This document shows positions 45,771 to 57,060 of a stretch of 64,000 nt of DNA, piece after piece. Under the pieces are notes generated by a model. That model was not told the DNA's origin and made no database searches. It saw only the letters and a list, made by a program, of their open reading frames with translations. The stretch spans positions 2,790,001 through 2,854,000 of the forward strand of contig JAUDYN010000003.1 of NCBI GenBank assembly GCA_030407005.1, given 5' to 3'. How positions within the stretch are numbered: the stretch's first letter is position 1; each line of letters opens with the position of its first letter. Made by a program: the position numbers and the translations under genes. The stretch is from Desarmillaria ectypa. Taxonomy: Eukaryota; Basidiomycota; Agaricomycetes; Agaricales; Physalacriaceae.

Positions 45771-46737
45771 TCGTCTGAGAGAGCCGAATGGGAATTTTTT
45801 GAGTGCATATTTGTTTTACACAGAGGGGGCATATTCCATGAATAGTTAAATCAATACCAAGTTTTCGCTCTACGGATGTTTTGCTTAATCGGAATTGATA
45901 GCCAAGATTCGCTGACTTGACTTACGTAGTGACATACTCATATAACGAGTTGGGACCGTGCTTTGCTCATGAACATTATGAGTAGTCCGAGCTTGCGACG
46001 GCAGCGCACACAATGTGCTGACTAAGCGAGTGAGAGATTTTCTGAACTCTTTTCAGCATCGACAGCGCCAAAATCACTGTTTGTTGGGGAGGTTAAAGAT
46101 AATCGATAACCCCCGGTAAACATAGATTCATTAACAACTACCTCCCCTAAGGCCCCCGGCTAACTTTTACGGAAAGAACAGGAGCTTCCGCTACCGGGAG
46201 TCGACCATTTGAAATAGACATTCTTTCGAATAAATCTTTTGCATATATTGCCGACCGGACAAGTTGCGCCACAATCGGACAACGGCCTGTGTCCCGAGCG
46301 CCGGTGGGGAGGCGTAGAGACGAAAGTCGATGTGAAACGTAGGAGAACGAGCGATGAATTAAAAACTGCGGATGTAAATGAGAGATTCGCATGGAAGAAT
46401 TATATTGGACTTGAAACATAAGGATTTCGTGCGGGAGTGGATGGACGAACGACCTTGAATTGGTGCATAACCGGGTGTTGAAACTTGGATGGAGCTCACG
46501 ATTGAATTGTGCACTGGGGTTTGGAAATCAGAACTGGGATGGTAACCATCAAGGTCGCGTTGGTTGGGTAACCGTGTCGGTTACGAAAGAGTTTATATGC
46601 CGAGGATGAAACGCGAACAGCCTCAACACGGGAATTGGACGTATGGTAGAATATCATTGAACATTTAAACAAACTTTCGACAAGAAGAAAAAAAACGGTA
46701 GCAAACATTATACACAATAATCCAAGTATTCATACAA
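45771..46737. other. intergenic between the protease pseudogene and a Zn2Cys6 gene
   Basis: Nearly 1 kb without a recognisable gene. The first 30 nt after the pseudogene stop (GAGAGCCGA block) resemble the 3' flank of the intact protease. The rest shows only short frames without domains. Confidence 0.45.
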
Positions 46738-47467
46738 TTAAACCAAAGCCTCGCCAACAGTGAAATGGACATGGTCACCTTCACCAAGAGTAAGCCTAAC
46801 AGGCAAACGAGGGTCAATCCTGACAGGAGCACTGCTTCCGACGTAAAAATCACCCCTGCTAAAATTGCGAGTGATGGCAGCAGCTTCTTCTTCTGTGAGG
46901 TTGCGAGGGCGCTTTGATGGACGGAATGTGGAAGAAGAAGCGCCGGTGAAAGCACCGTTATAGTCATAATACTGGGTATGGTTGAGATTTGGAGTGGGAG
47001 CATAGATGGGTGGCGGTGCATTAAAGGCGGGAGTGGCCGCCGCTGGAGAGGTGTGAGCGGCGAGCAGCGGGGATGGGATAGGGGTGAACATACGGGGAGG
47101 GTGGCTGTGGTCCTGTGCGTCGGGATCAGGATAGGCGCATGATGCTCCAAGACCTCGCTTCAAGCAAGACTATGAGGCGATGTGAATAAAATAATAATAA
47201 AAACAGAATATTTAGTAAATACCTGGCAAGGTAATACTTCGCTACATCTGGTCTTTCCAGTGTGACAAGCAACACATGCACGTCGTACAGACGGCGCCTT
47301 GGCTAGGAAAGAGAGTTAGATGAAATGCTGCGTCGGTAAGATTACACACGTTTTCTGGGAGTATCAGAAGTTGTACCAGGCTGTTGTTGGGGTTGTACTT
47401 GCTGGATATTCTGCTGCTGCTGGATATCCAGGGAAGCGTCGATTTCGTCGGTCGGGATAGCTGACAT
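46738..47467 (-). CDS. short Zn2Cys6 transcription factor
   Basis: Three exons give a small protein that starts MSAIPTDEIDASLDIQQQQN, a Gln-rich opening. The cluster is RACVACHTGKTRCSEVLPCQ followed by SCLKRGLGASCAYPDPD, i.e. Cx2Cx6Cx5Cx2Cx8C, a complete Gal4-type binuclear zinc motif crossing an intron. The remainder is Pro/Ala-rich (RMFTPIPSPLLAAHTSPAAA), then a basic patch FRPSKRPRNLTEEEAAA, and ends HVHFTVGEALV. There is no fungal_trans domain and no clear dimerising coil, so it is much shorter than typical family members. It is divergent from a bHLH gene across 173 bp. Confidence 0.85.
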
Positions 47468-47640
47468 ATCGGGTCGTGCGGACGGTCGACGGGGGGGTCG
47501 CGGACGGGCGGAAGGAAAAGAGTTAACAGGTCCCCATCAAACCACGGGCTCGGCTTATGTCAGCATCACGGCATCGTATAACCCGGAGCCGGACATATAT
47601 AAGCCTTCACCAACCGGATAACTTTAAACTCACCTCCAAC
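47468..47640. promoter_or_regulatory. shared promoter of the Zn2Cys6 and bHLH genes
   Basis: 173 nt between divergent start codons. It contains GACATATATAAGCC at about 47,592-47,605, a good TATA element about 40 nt before the bHLH ATG on the plus strand. The left part is GC-rich, with CGG-containing runs near 47,480-47,515 that could suit Zn2Cys6 binding; that is inference only. Confidence 0.55.
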
Positions 47641-48240
47641 ATGGACGAGTTTGATTTTACTTTTGACCATGCACATCTCATTCCGACACCGCCGCCATTA
47701 CCGCCATCTGCCGACCTTTTTAGCCCGGCAGAGACTACAGACTTACTCGGCTTCCTAGACAACTTTACTGCATGGGACACTTCCACTCAGTTTGACACCT
47801 CATTTCTCGATAATATGATCCCATATACGCCTATACTCCCGACACATCCCGTAAACCCGTTTCCACCCGTACCCCCAACACCCAAATCAGTCCCCCCTCC
47901 ACCACCACCACCACCACCACCACCACCATCCCGTACCAAACCACTCCTCAGTACACCACAGAAACGCCTAAACCACATCATGTCAGAGCAGAAGCGCCGA
48001 AATGCTATACGTGATGGGTACGCTCAGCTTATCACTCTCCTCGCACCGGATGGCTCAGAGCCTACGATACCCATGCCCTCCCGGGGTAGACCCAAGGGGA
48101 GTGGTGCACGTGGGGGCTCAAAGGGCAAGGGAAAGAGTGGTGTCCTCTTCCGTGCTGTCGAGTATGTCCAGTGGCTTGAAGAGGGTCGAGATGCATTAAG
48201 GGAGGAGGTCGCAAGAGTCGAGGCTGCTGCAAGAGTGTAG
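47641..48240 (+). CDS. bHLH transcription factor with AT-hook-like loop
   Basis: Intronless, 199 codons from the ATG at 47641, chosen because a TATA element lies just upstream and the longer frame would begin before it. The N-terminus is acidic and Pro-rich (MDEFDFTFDHAHLIPTPPPL). A run of 12 prolines is followed by the basic region and helix 1: KRLNHIMSEQKRRNAIRDGY, then AQLITLLAP. The H, E and R positions of the basic region fit E-box binding. The loop is unusually long (about 35 residues) and carries SRGRPKGSGARGGSKGKGKS, with an RGRP AT-hook core. Helix 2 is GVLFRAVEYVQWLEEGRDAL, running into a short leucine-poor coil. It resembles fungal Ino2/Ino4/Cbf-type bHLH regulators in the helices; the target is unknown. 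Confidence 0.87.
   Translation: MDEFDFTFDHAHLIPTPPPLPPSADLFSPAETTDLLGFLDNFTAWDTSTQFDTSFLDNMIPYTPILPTHPVNPFPPVPPTPKSVPPPPPPPPPPPPSRTKPLLSTPQKRLNHIMSEQKRRNAIRDGYAQLITLLAPDGSEPTIPMPSRGRPKGSGARGGSKGKGKSGVLFRAVEYVQWLEEGRDALREEVARVEAAARV
47896..47928 (+). repeat. CCA/CCT trinucleotide microsatellite
   Basis: A run of CCA/CCT triplets inside the bHLH coding region, encoding twelve consecutive prolines. Its length is likely to vary between strains in whole codons. Confidence 0.8.
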
Positions 48241-49640
48241 TCATGAATACATTGTTTATCTGTTAATTTCTTTGATACCCTGTTCTGTCTGGAGTGTACT
48301 TTACTTGCCATTTACATGTGAATTCCCCACAAACATACAAGGACCCACAACTAGCATGTGAATTTTCTTCTTCCTCATATTCGACAGTTAGGGGCAATTA
48401 CCTTGATCCTACCATGTATTGTCCTCACACTTGTCATTCATCGTACCGTTCACTAGTCTCTCATTCATGTGGTATTCTGCGGTAACTGAACTTGAGGCAA
48501 GCTCGGATCCACCGCGGCCTGCCGGTCCGTCAGTTCCATCACGTACAAGTCTACAATAACACAAAGTGGCGTCGTCTCGTACAACCTTTACTGAGCTCGA
48601 CAGGAATGTGCACTGTCGACCTTCTCACTCTGCATAATGTCTGCCCTTCCATTCGCTCCTCACTGCCGTCGGAGCTTCCATCTTTCCCCGGGCATCTTTC
48701 TCTCTCTCACCCTAGTTCTTTCCACCAGGTGCCAGCTCGATAAGTAAAATGTATATGTGCCTGGTTTCTGCGACCCTTAGCCAAGGGTATTTCCCATCTA
48801 GGACTGGTCCACCTTCTTGCGACACTCTTTTCAACTATCTTCATTGGGTACAGATCCGCGACTTCCCCGCGCCGGACTGCCTACTCCATTCGAAACATAT
48901 TTACACACTCTCGAGTACAACAGCGCTTGAACTCGTACTCCGAAATTCATTATCCCTTTCGCGGTTACCCTACCTAGCGCTCAGTCTCTGTACTAGAGTG
49001 GTGCTAGCCGAAATAAATTCCACCATCTTCCAACCTTTCTCTCCTCTACCGATATAATCTCCATCGGTTTTCTCGGACTCCCCGGGGACCGCCGAACCAG
49101 TACTCGACATCAACCTCAAGGCCCAAGATTCATGATCTGCATTCCCAAACCTTACAATAATGGTCAACGTCAAATACTCCGCCCCGGGTCTAAAAAATAA
49201 AAAGGTCGTAACCACCCGGATTGATCGTAAAACTCAACCATTACAAGTTTATGCTTTCCTTATGCAGCTTCTTTGCCTCTCCTTGTGTCCTCCATGATAG
49301 GTTTCTTATAGATTAAGCTTAATGAACACACGCTTCTCGTGGTTCATGGGACCACTTTCATGTGGTGAATGAAGGAACCGGATCGACATGGTCGTACACC
49401 GGACGAGATAGCCATTTTGCTTCGCATGCTGAACTCGACGAGAACGTAAACGTGTCTGCGTTCCACAGTGAGCAGAGCAGGATAATTATTCAGGCGCGAG
49501 AATCCATCCGTGCAGGGTGTGGGATAGTGGGTCTGGGTTCATATCCGAGTCGGGCTTATTACGACCTTGCTCGTGGTGGTAGCTATCTTCGTCTACGCCT
49601 TTCAAAGCAAGTTGGCTGGGTGTGAATATTTGTTTTGTCT
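48241..49640. other. gene-poor stretch
   Basis: About 1.4 kb with no gene I can support on either strand. Open frames of 60-100 codons occur in several frames with no domain, no consistent splice pattern and no resemblance to the neighbours. No transposon ends or target-site duplications were found by eye. Confidence 0.5.
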
Positions 49641-49649
49641 AGATGTTGC

Positions 49650-49870
49650 GATTTCAACCCGTCAGCGCGAGAGAACATTTCCCTTGGTGAGGCAATTGTC
49701 GCGGCAACACTCACATTCTCGTCGAAGAGATGGATCCGCGGAATTGCTTGGTGGGTTCTCGCAGCTCGGGCTTTGTGGGAAGACGAACCTATGTGCCGGG
49801 ACAGATAAGCCTGTATGTCAGGGCTCTCGCTTGATTGGAGGGAAATGACTTGCCGTCTATGGAGACTCCG
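49650..49870 (-). pseudogene. possible small remnant of an APH-type kinase
   Basis: A minus-strand frame contains SPDIQAYLSRHIGSS and AIPRIHLFDENV. In the intact kinase at 57.3 kb the corresponding pieces are IPDIQTYLSG and TVPRVHLFDDKANV, about 90 residues apart; here they are about 35 apart. This would fit a further, internally deleted copy. The match is short and could be chance. Confidence 0.35.
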
Positions 49871-50149
49871 ACGGGTTATCCCTAACACTGTCTGCGATAA
49901 TGCAAAGGCAGAGATTATAGATTGGCAGCAGAATGGAAAATTTGGGCAATTGGGCGCGTCGAGGATAGTAATTTCACCTAGTGAATATGATGCAGATGCA
50001 GATTTTGGTTCTTGGTTGACACGTCTTCTCATTCCGAGGTCGCAAGAAAGGCGGAGCATGTACGTGTGCCCGCAGTGGAATAGCCGTTGAGGTGCTCTGA
50101 GATAAATAAATACCTACTCTATACTCTGATGGTCATATCATGATGGATT

Positions 50150-50870
50150 ATTGTCCACGCTCTACATGGGGCGCTTTGCGCCAGCCTCTGTTCAGAGCAC
50201 CGACCAAAAAACCCATTGCTACCTCCCAAGTCTTCTTGCTGACAATCAGGACCTTGATCCTGCGTGGGCCAGCTAGCCCGGACCCTGTCCGAGTCATTCT
50301 CCAAATCGGTTCCCGGATGAAAGTCTTCAGTACGACCTACATAGAACGTTTGATAGCAGGCTTGCATACGTAGGACGAAGCTTACGGCACTGTCCAGCCT
50401 TCGAAGCTACGTTAGTACGGCATCCAAATTATTCGCCGCTATACCCAGTGGGGGGCCAGAAAGAGCGGGTAACTGCTCTTGACAAGTCGACCATAGATGG
50501 AGAACGCATCGTCTGGATGTTGAGGTCCAAGACAGCCTCCTCCACTTGTCACTTTGCATGGACAAGTCGAACGAAACGTCTTAGCGAGGGGACATTTCCC
50601 ATCGAGAAGCCACATCTGCTGTAGACCCGCCACTTTCAACTTTCAGGTCGGTGACGAAGACGCTCTGAACCGAGGGGGAAAGCTGTTCTTGCCTTTTTCA
50701 AATCGCACGCAGGGCATGCTTGAGTTATACAGCGACTCTCCGTCCGTTGTATGGGTAGGATAGGTATAGTCTGTAGACGTAGTTGGAATATCCCCCCTGA
50801 TAGAGAATGGACGTGCTTCGCATCGAAAGGCGCCCCAGATAGATAAATATTGCATGTGAGATCTCGTTTG
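50150..50870 (-). pseudogene. decayed APH-type kinase (paralogue of the gene at 57.3 kb)
   Basis: In order along the minus strand, in shifting frames, lie NIYLSGAPFDAKHVHSLSGG, then (after a one-base expansion of a G run) SNYVYRLYL, a stop, LKHA, another stop, FVRLVHAK, LDLNIQT and IYGRLVKSSYPLFLAPHW. Further down is a weak EDFHPG where the intact protein has GDFWPGN. The intact gene has YLSGTPFNAVHIESLSGG, ANFTFRVHL, LKHGK, FLRLVHTNG and YGRLVSTLNG in the same order. At least two frameshifts and several stops make it non-functional. Confidence 0.72.
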
Positions 50871-51475
50871 GTTATAAGAAATGAGGGCAAGGTGATGAAG
50901 ACCCTATGGCAAGGCCCCGTCAACTCAAGTTTGATGCTTCATTTAGCCAAAAAAATTGAAGGTTTACGACCGATATTTTCTTTTGTAGAAATCCTGAACT
51001 TGGTGGAAGGAAAAGGCGACGAGGCCAAGGATCCGAGCTAGTGAGATGGTTGTAGGATGCAGTGATGGGGATCGAGAGGCAAGCTCAGCATCGTTTCATT
51101 GTCGTCGCGCTTGCTATCTCGTTTAAAAGCTGTACCAGTTGAACTGAGCCAACCATTGTCCTAATTTTCCTCCTTAAGCCCTGTTCCACCAACGCGAGAA
51201 TATACACTTTCGCGACGTGTCGAGGTGAAAGTAACGCGACGCAGGCATCCGGCATCCGGCATACATTCTGGGAGTTGCCAGCCGGAAATGAAATTATCCC
51301 CAAATTACCCCGCTTCTGTCATGTTTGTCTGTTTTAGACCTCCTCCCCGGACTGTCTATGAACCGGGACACCTTTATCGGAACCACGTTGGCCCTAGACC
51401 GATTATAAAGGTATGCTCGTCTCGTGCTCACAGGGATTCCATGATTTGACCTTTGGACAGTGACTGTGAACTCGA
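50871..51475. other. upstream region of the methylisocitrate lyase gene
   Basis: About 600 nt with no supported gene. It should hold the lyase promoter; a CGG/CCG-rich area lies at 51,230-51,290. No TATA box stands out. Confidence 0.4.
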
Positions 51476-53714
51476 ATGCTCTGTTCTCGCTCTTTACCCC
51501 GCTACCTACCCGTAGGTCGCGTCGCACGCGCCATGTCTTCAATCACCCCATTATCCCTCGACCCTCCATCTCTCGACCAGGAATCTGCCCTGTTCAACCA
51601 GCGGGTCTCCGAGATGGAGGATTTCTTCGCCCAGCCTCGGTTTGCTGATATCAAGCGGCCGTATACAGCTGCTTCGGTTGCATCCAAGCAGGGGTCTTTG
51701 CCAGTGGTACCCCTTCCGTCGTCGTTGTTGGCTGACAAGCTCTTTGCTGTCCTGAAGCGAGCTGCGGATGCCAAGAAACCTGTACATACAATGGGCGCCA
51801 TCGACCCTGTTCAGATGACCCAAATGGCTCGGTATCAGGAGATTGTGTATGTGTCTGGCTGGGCAGCGTCGAGTGTCTTGACGACGGGAAATAACGAAGT
51901 GGGACCAGACCTTGGGTGCGTTTGTTCTCTGTTTACTGTGGTCGTGATCCTGATCATACATAGCGACTATCCATATACTACGGTTCCGAATCAAGTTCAT
52001 CGCATATTCCGTGCACAACAGCTACACGATAAAAAGCATTATGACGAGCGCATGACGGCTACGCCCGAAGCAAGGGAAAAGCTGGAATACATCGATTACC
52101 TCCGTCCCATCGTCGCTGACGCTGATACGGGGTGCGTGTCTCTCTGAATTTTCAGTAGCTATTCCTTAATCCATTAATCAGACATGGTGGCCTATCTGCA
52201 GTCATGAAGCTCACTAAACTCTTTGCTGAATCCGGTGCGGCGGGTATTCACCTAGAAGACCAACTGCATGGTGGTAAAAAGTGTGGCCATCTGGGAGGGA
52301 AAGTCCTCGTACCGACATCGACTCACGTCTCACGCCTTATTTCAGCCCGGTTCCAGTTGGACCTTATGAAGTCTACGATGCTCCTCATCGCTCGTACGGA
52401 TTCTGAATCTGGGAAACTCTTATCCTCAGACATCGATGTTGCCGACCATGAGTATCTTTTGGGTACCACCACTGAAGATAGCAAGTCTTTGGCGCAGGTT
52501 CTTGCCGAGGCTGAGGCATCCGGTGCGTCTGGGGCTGAGATTGACAATCTTGAACAGCAGTGGACTCGGGACCATGTGATGTGTACTTTCAACCAAGGTA
52601 TATCTTTGCTTTGGAGACTTCTAGGAGGTAGCACGGCTGACTTGCCTCCGTGCTTCAGCGGTCGAGAAGGCCATCAACAAATCAGCCATCGAAGACAAGG
52701 CATCTGCGTACCAGTCGTACCTCATCGCGGTAGAAGGCAAGTCAACCAATGAAGCGCGCGATATTGCCAAAGATATCCTGGGCAAGGCCGTTTTCTGGGA
52801 CTCTGATTGTACGTACGCTTCACGATCCCCATTTTCATGTCTTTGAGCTTTTTTTCCTACAGTGCCACGAACAAGAGAAGGGTATTACCATTTCACGGGC
52901 GGTGTCGAGGTGTGATAGTGCAACATGTTGTTGGGCTCCTGTGCTAACCGATCTACGCAACAGGCGGCTATAAAGCGATCGATGACATTTGCTCCGTATG
53001 CGGACCTGATCTGGTTGGAGACAAAGACGCCCGATCTCGAACAGGCACGGTATTTCTCTCGGAAGATCCGTGAAAAATATCCTGGAAAGTGAGTCTGGGC
53101 TCTTGAATGCGATGTAGCACGTATGTTAACATATTCCAGATGGTTCGTCTACAACTTGAGCCCGAGCTTCAACTGGTCCGCCCATGGATTCACGGGTCCG
53201 TAACGTCTTCTCTCCCCTGCTCGATGAGGGGTATCATTTTGACAACATTCAACTTAGATGCTGACCTCAAAAACTTTGTTTGGGAACTTGCAAAGGAAGG
53301 GTATGAGGCTTACTTTTGTTGCGTTGAACAATTGCTCATGCCTGCTTCCTAGATTCGTGCTTCAGTTGATCTCTTTGGCTGGTCTTCACAGTGGTGCTGT
53401 AACAACAGGTATGTGACCTTCCGTCGGTTATGCAGATCATTCTGAAATACGTAATAGCTGAGCTTGCGGCACGTTACAAGGATGATGGTATGTTGGCGTA
53501 CGTAGAACTTATTCAGCGCAAAGAAAAGGAAATTGGCTGTGACGTCCTTACACACCAGAGGTGGTAAGAACGTTTTCTGACTGTTCTCTTTGTTAAATCC
53601 TCACCCTGTGTTAGGAGCGGCGCCAATTATATAGACCGCATTCTCCAGACCGTCTCATCCGGATCCTCCAGTACCTCGTCGACAGGGAAAGACTCAACCG
53701 AGCACTCTTTTTAA
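51476..53714 (+). CDS. isocitrate lyase family enzyme, probably mitochondrial 2-methylisocitrate lyase
   Basis: Opens [20 protein letters not shown], a basic mitochondrial-type leader; a second Met at 51533 starts [20 protein letters not shown]. The catalytic signature is [20 protein letters not shown] with the active-site Cys. Flanking blocks are [42 protein letters not shown] and [13 protein letters not shown]. The pieces [20 protein letters not shown] and [14 protein letters not shown] look like 2-methylisocitrate lyase of the propionate (methylcitrate) cycle, which cleaves methylisocitrate to pyruvate and succinate. Glyoxylate-cycle isocitrate lyases usually have DQxxGTKKCGH and a peroxisomal C-terminus; this protein ends [11 protein letters not shown] without an SKL-type signal. 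Several short introns are present. Confidence 0.85.
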
Positions 53715-54050
53715 TTGAGTAGTACCTTGCTCGATCCTGAAACTGACATGAGTATGACTACGAATGATTTGTCGCGTCTTGTACTAGTATCGAGTAGAAT
53801 TCAATGAATACATCGCGCTCCCGCTTGCGGGTTTGTTTTGACTCTGGAACGGCACCGTCCATCACGTGATATGTTATCGGCCTGCCCTAAAGCTGATCGA
53901 TAAGACAGGGCTTGGTAACGGAAGTGAAAAACACCCTCCCAACAGCTCTCACAGTCGCATCACAGGCTTGTACGACTGTTGACGACATTCTTCCCTCAGA
54001 GGTTGTTCTGCACTCATATTCACATTTGACGCTTGTAAAATTTAGACGTC

Positions 54051-57000
54051 ATGGTGTATGTGGTTCATTTCGCTTGCTTCATTCGCGCTCATTAAAATTT
54101 CTTCATGGCAGTAACTTCACAGTAGGTTAGTGCTTTCGTCCCGCTTTCCTTTGCTCCTTTGTGACCTCCATTTTTCTCTCCCAGATCAAATCCGGGGCCT
54201 CATGGACCGGCCGACAAATATCCGTAACATGAGTGTCATCGCTCACGGTGAGTCCTATCGGTAGCGACTCCCTCAGAGCTAGGCTGACACTCAATGTTTC
54301 GGTAGTCGATCACGGAAAGTCCACCCTTACGGACTCTCTGGTGTCGAAAGCGGGTATCATTGCATCGTCCAAAGCTGGTGACATGCGGTTTACGGATACG
54401 AGAGACGACGAAAAAGAACGTGGTATCACTATCAAATCCACGGCCATCTCCATGTATTTCGAGGTGGACAAGGAGGAATTGCCTTCTATCAAGCAAAAGA
54501 CTGAGGGTGCGTTGATGCGTTTAATAATTATGAAGCTTTGATTCGAGTGTATGTATAGGCAACGAGTTCTTGATCAACTTGATTGACTCCCCCGGGCACG
54601 TCGATTTCTCATCTGAGGTCACGGCCGCTCTCCGTGTAACCGACGGTGCTCTCGTCGTCGTCGATTGCATTGAAGGTGTCTGTGTCCAGACTGAGACCGT
54701 TCTGCGACAGGCCCTAACGGAGCGAATCAAACCTGTTGTTGTTATCAACAAGGTTGATCGCGCCCTGCTCGAATTGCAAGTCGACAAGGAATCCCTCTTC
54801 CAGTCCTTCTCGCGTACCGTTGAGAGTGTGAACGTTATCATCTCCACGTACCATGACGAAGCGCTCGGTGACGTCCAGGTCTACCCCGACAAGGGTACCG
54901 TCGCCTTCGGTTCTGGACTACATGGATGGGGTTTTACCCTCCGACAATTTGCCGCCCGATACGCCAAGAAGTTCGGTGTGGACAAGGAAAAGATGATGGC
55001 CAAACTGTGGGGCGATAACTTCTTCAATCCCGCTACGCGCAAATGGACCACCAAGTCCACTGATGCTGACGGAAAACCCCTCGAGCGTGCTTTCAACATG
55101 TTCGTACTCGACCCCATCTTCAAGATCTTCGATTCCGTGATGAACTTCAAGAAGGACGCTATTGGACCCATGTTGGAGAAGCTCGACGTCAAGCTCGCTC
55201 AGGATGAGCGTGATCTTGAGGGCAAAGCTCTCCTCAAGGTTATCATGCGAAAATTCCTTCCTGCTGGTGACTCTCTCTTGGAGATGATAGTCATCAACCT
55301 TCCTTCGCCCGCAACCGCGCAGCGCTACCGTGTGGAGACCCTCTATGAAGGTCCCATGGATGACGAGTCCGCCATCGGTATCCGCGACTGTGACCCCAAG
55401 GGACCCCTCGTCCTCTACGTATCTAAGATGGTGCCCACCTCCGACAAGGGCCGATTCTACGCCTTTGGTCGTGTCTTCTCTGGAACTGTTCGCTCAGGAC
55501 CCAAAATCCGTATCCAGGGACCCAACTATCTCCCCGGAAAGAAGGACGACTTGTTCATCAAGTCCATTCAGCGTACAATTTTGATGATGGGTCGTTATAT
55601 TGAACCTATTGAAGATTGCCCAGCTGGAAACATTTGTGGTCTCGTTGGTATCGACCAGTTCTTGTTGAAGAGCGGTACCTTGACGACGTCAGAAACTGCC
55701 CACAACATGAAGGTCATGAGGTTCTCCGTCTCCCCTGTCGTCCAGGTTGCCGTTGAGGTCAAGAATGCTGCTGACCTTCCCAAGCTTGTCGAAGGTCTCA
55801 AGCGTCTTTCCAAATCCGACCCCTGTGTCCAGGCTTGGATTTCTGAGACTGGCGAGCACATCGTTGCTGGTGCTGGTGAATTGCACTTGGAGATCTGTCT
55901 CAAGGTATGCATTCTTGGCTTGAAGAATGATGTGGTGCTCATTTGGTGGACAGGATCTCCAAGAAGACCACGCTGGTGTTCCTCTCAAGATTTCCGACCC
56001 TGTCGTGCCTTATCGTGAAACCGTAAAGGCCGAGTCTAGCATCGTTGCTTTGTCCAAGTCGCAGAACAAGCACAACCGTCTTTATGTCAAGGCTATGCCC
56101 ATTGACGAGGAGCTTACGAAAGCTATTGAGGACGGCAAAGTCAGCTCTCGTGATGATTTCAAGGGTCGTGCTCGTGTCCTAGCTGACGAGTATGGCTGGG
56201 ATGTCACCGATGCCAGAAAGATTTGGTGTTTCGGTCCTGATACCACCGGACCCAACTTGATGGTTGATGTCACCAAGGGTGTGCAATATCTCAATGAAAT
56301 TAAGGATTCTTGTGTTGCTGCCTTCCAGTGGGCGACCAAGGAGGGTGTTTGCGCCGAGGAGAACATGCGTGGTGTTCGTTTCAACATTCTTGATGTGACG
56401 GTAAGCTGATAGTCACTGTAAACATTGGGAATAGCGCTCACAACACTGTTTCGCAGCTTCATGCCGATGCTATTCACCGTGGCGGAGGACAGATCATCCC
56501 TACGTGTCGTCGTGTCTGTTACGCTGCTTGCTTGCTCGCAACTCCTGGTCTCCAAGAGCCCATCTATCTTGGTATGCTGTTTTGATTTTGCTTAGTATCA
56601 TTCTAACGCTTGTCACTTCAGTGGAGATCCAGTGTCCTGAGAATGCCATTGGTGGTATTTACAGTTGCTTGAACAAGAGGCGTGGCCAGGTGTTCAGCGA
56701 AGAGCAGAGGCCAGGAACACCCATGTTCACTGTCAAGGCATATCTCCCTGTCTCAGAGTCTTTCGGCTTCAACGGTGAGCTCCGCTCGCACACTGCTGGA
56801 CAGGCCTTCCCTCAGTGTGTGTTCGATCACTGGGAACTCATGAACGGATGTGAGTGCTCCGGGTTGGTCCTGCTTTGTGCAGCCGCTAAATATCTATTAG
56901 CTCCCCTTGACAAGGGCTCCAGCATTGAGAAAATTGTTCACCAAATCCGAACACGCAAGGGTCTTAAGGTTGGTTCTTTGAGTCTGTAGCCACTCTTTCG

Positions 57001-57060
57001 TTTACTAATTGTTTACAGATGGAGATTCCTCCTCTTGACACATACTACGACAAGCTGTGA
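54051..57060 (+). CDS. EFT1: translation elongation factor eEF2
   Basis: GTPase that drives ribosomal translocation. The N-terminus is split into tiny coding pieces: ATGGT (54051-54055), TAACTTCACAGTAG (54112-54125), then an exon from 54185, together [21 protein letters not shown]-domain motifs are [10 protein letters not shown] (G1, also split), RGITI (G2), DSPGHVDF (G3) and NKVD (G4). The rest is the full five-domain factor. The diphthamide site is [19 protein letters not shown] in domain IV, with the target His in the last H of that loop. It ends [13 protein letters not shown]. Introns are few and short downstream of the first 300 coding bases. Coding bias is strong (C-ending codons), as expected for a highly expressed gene. 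Confidence 0.96.

Noticed and set aside
46140..46210. CCCGGCTAAC...CTACCGGG imperfect inverted repeat
   Set aside because: Short and imperfect, with no flanking repeat or gene; no support as a mobile-element end or terminator.
51476..53714. Glyoxylate-cycle isocitrate lyase (ICL1) label
   Set aside because: Motif details, leader and missing peroxisomal tail fit 2-methylisocitrate lyase better.
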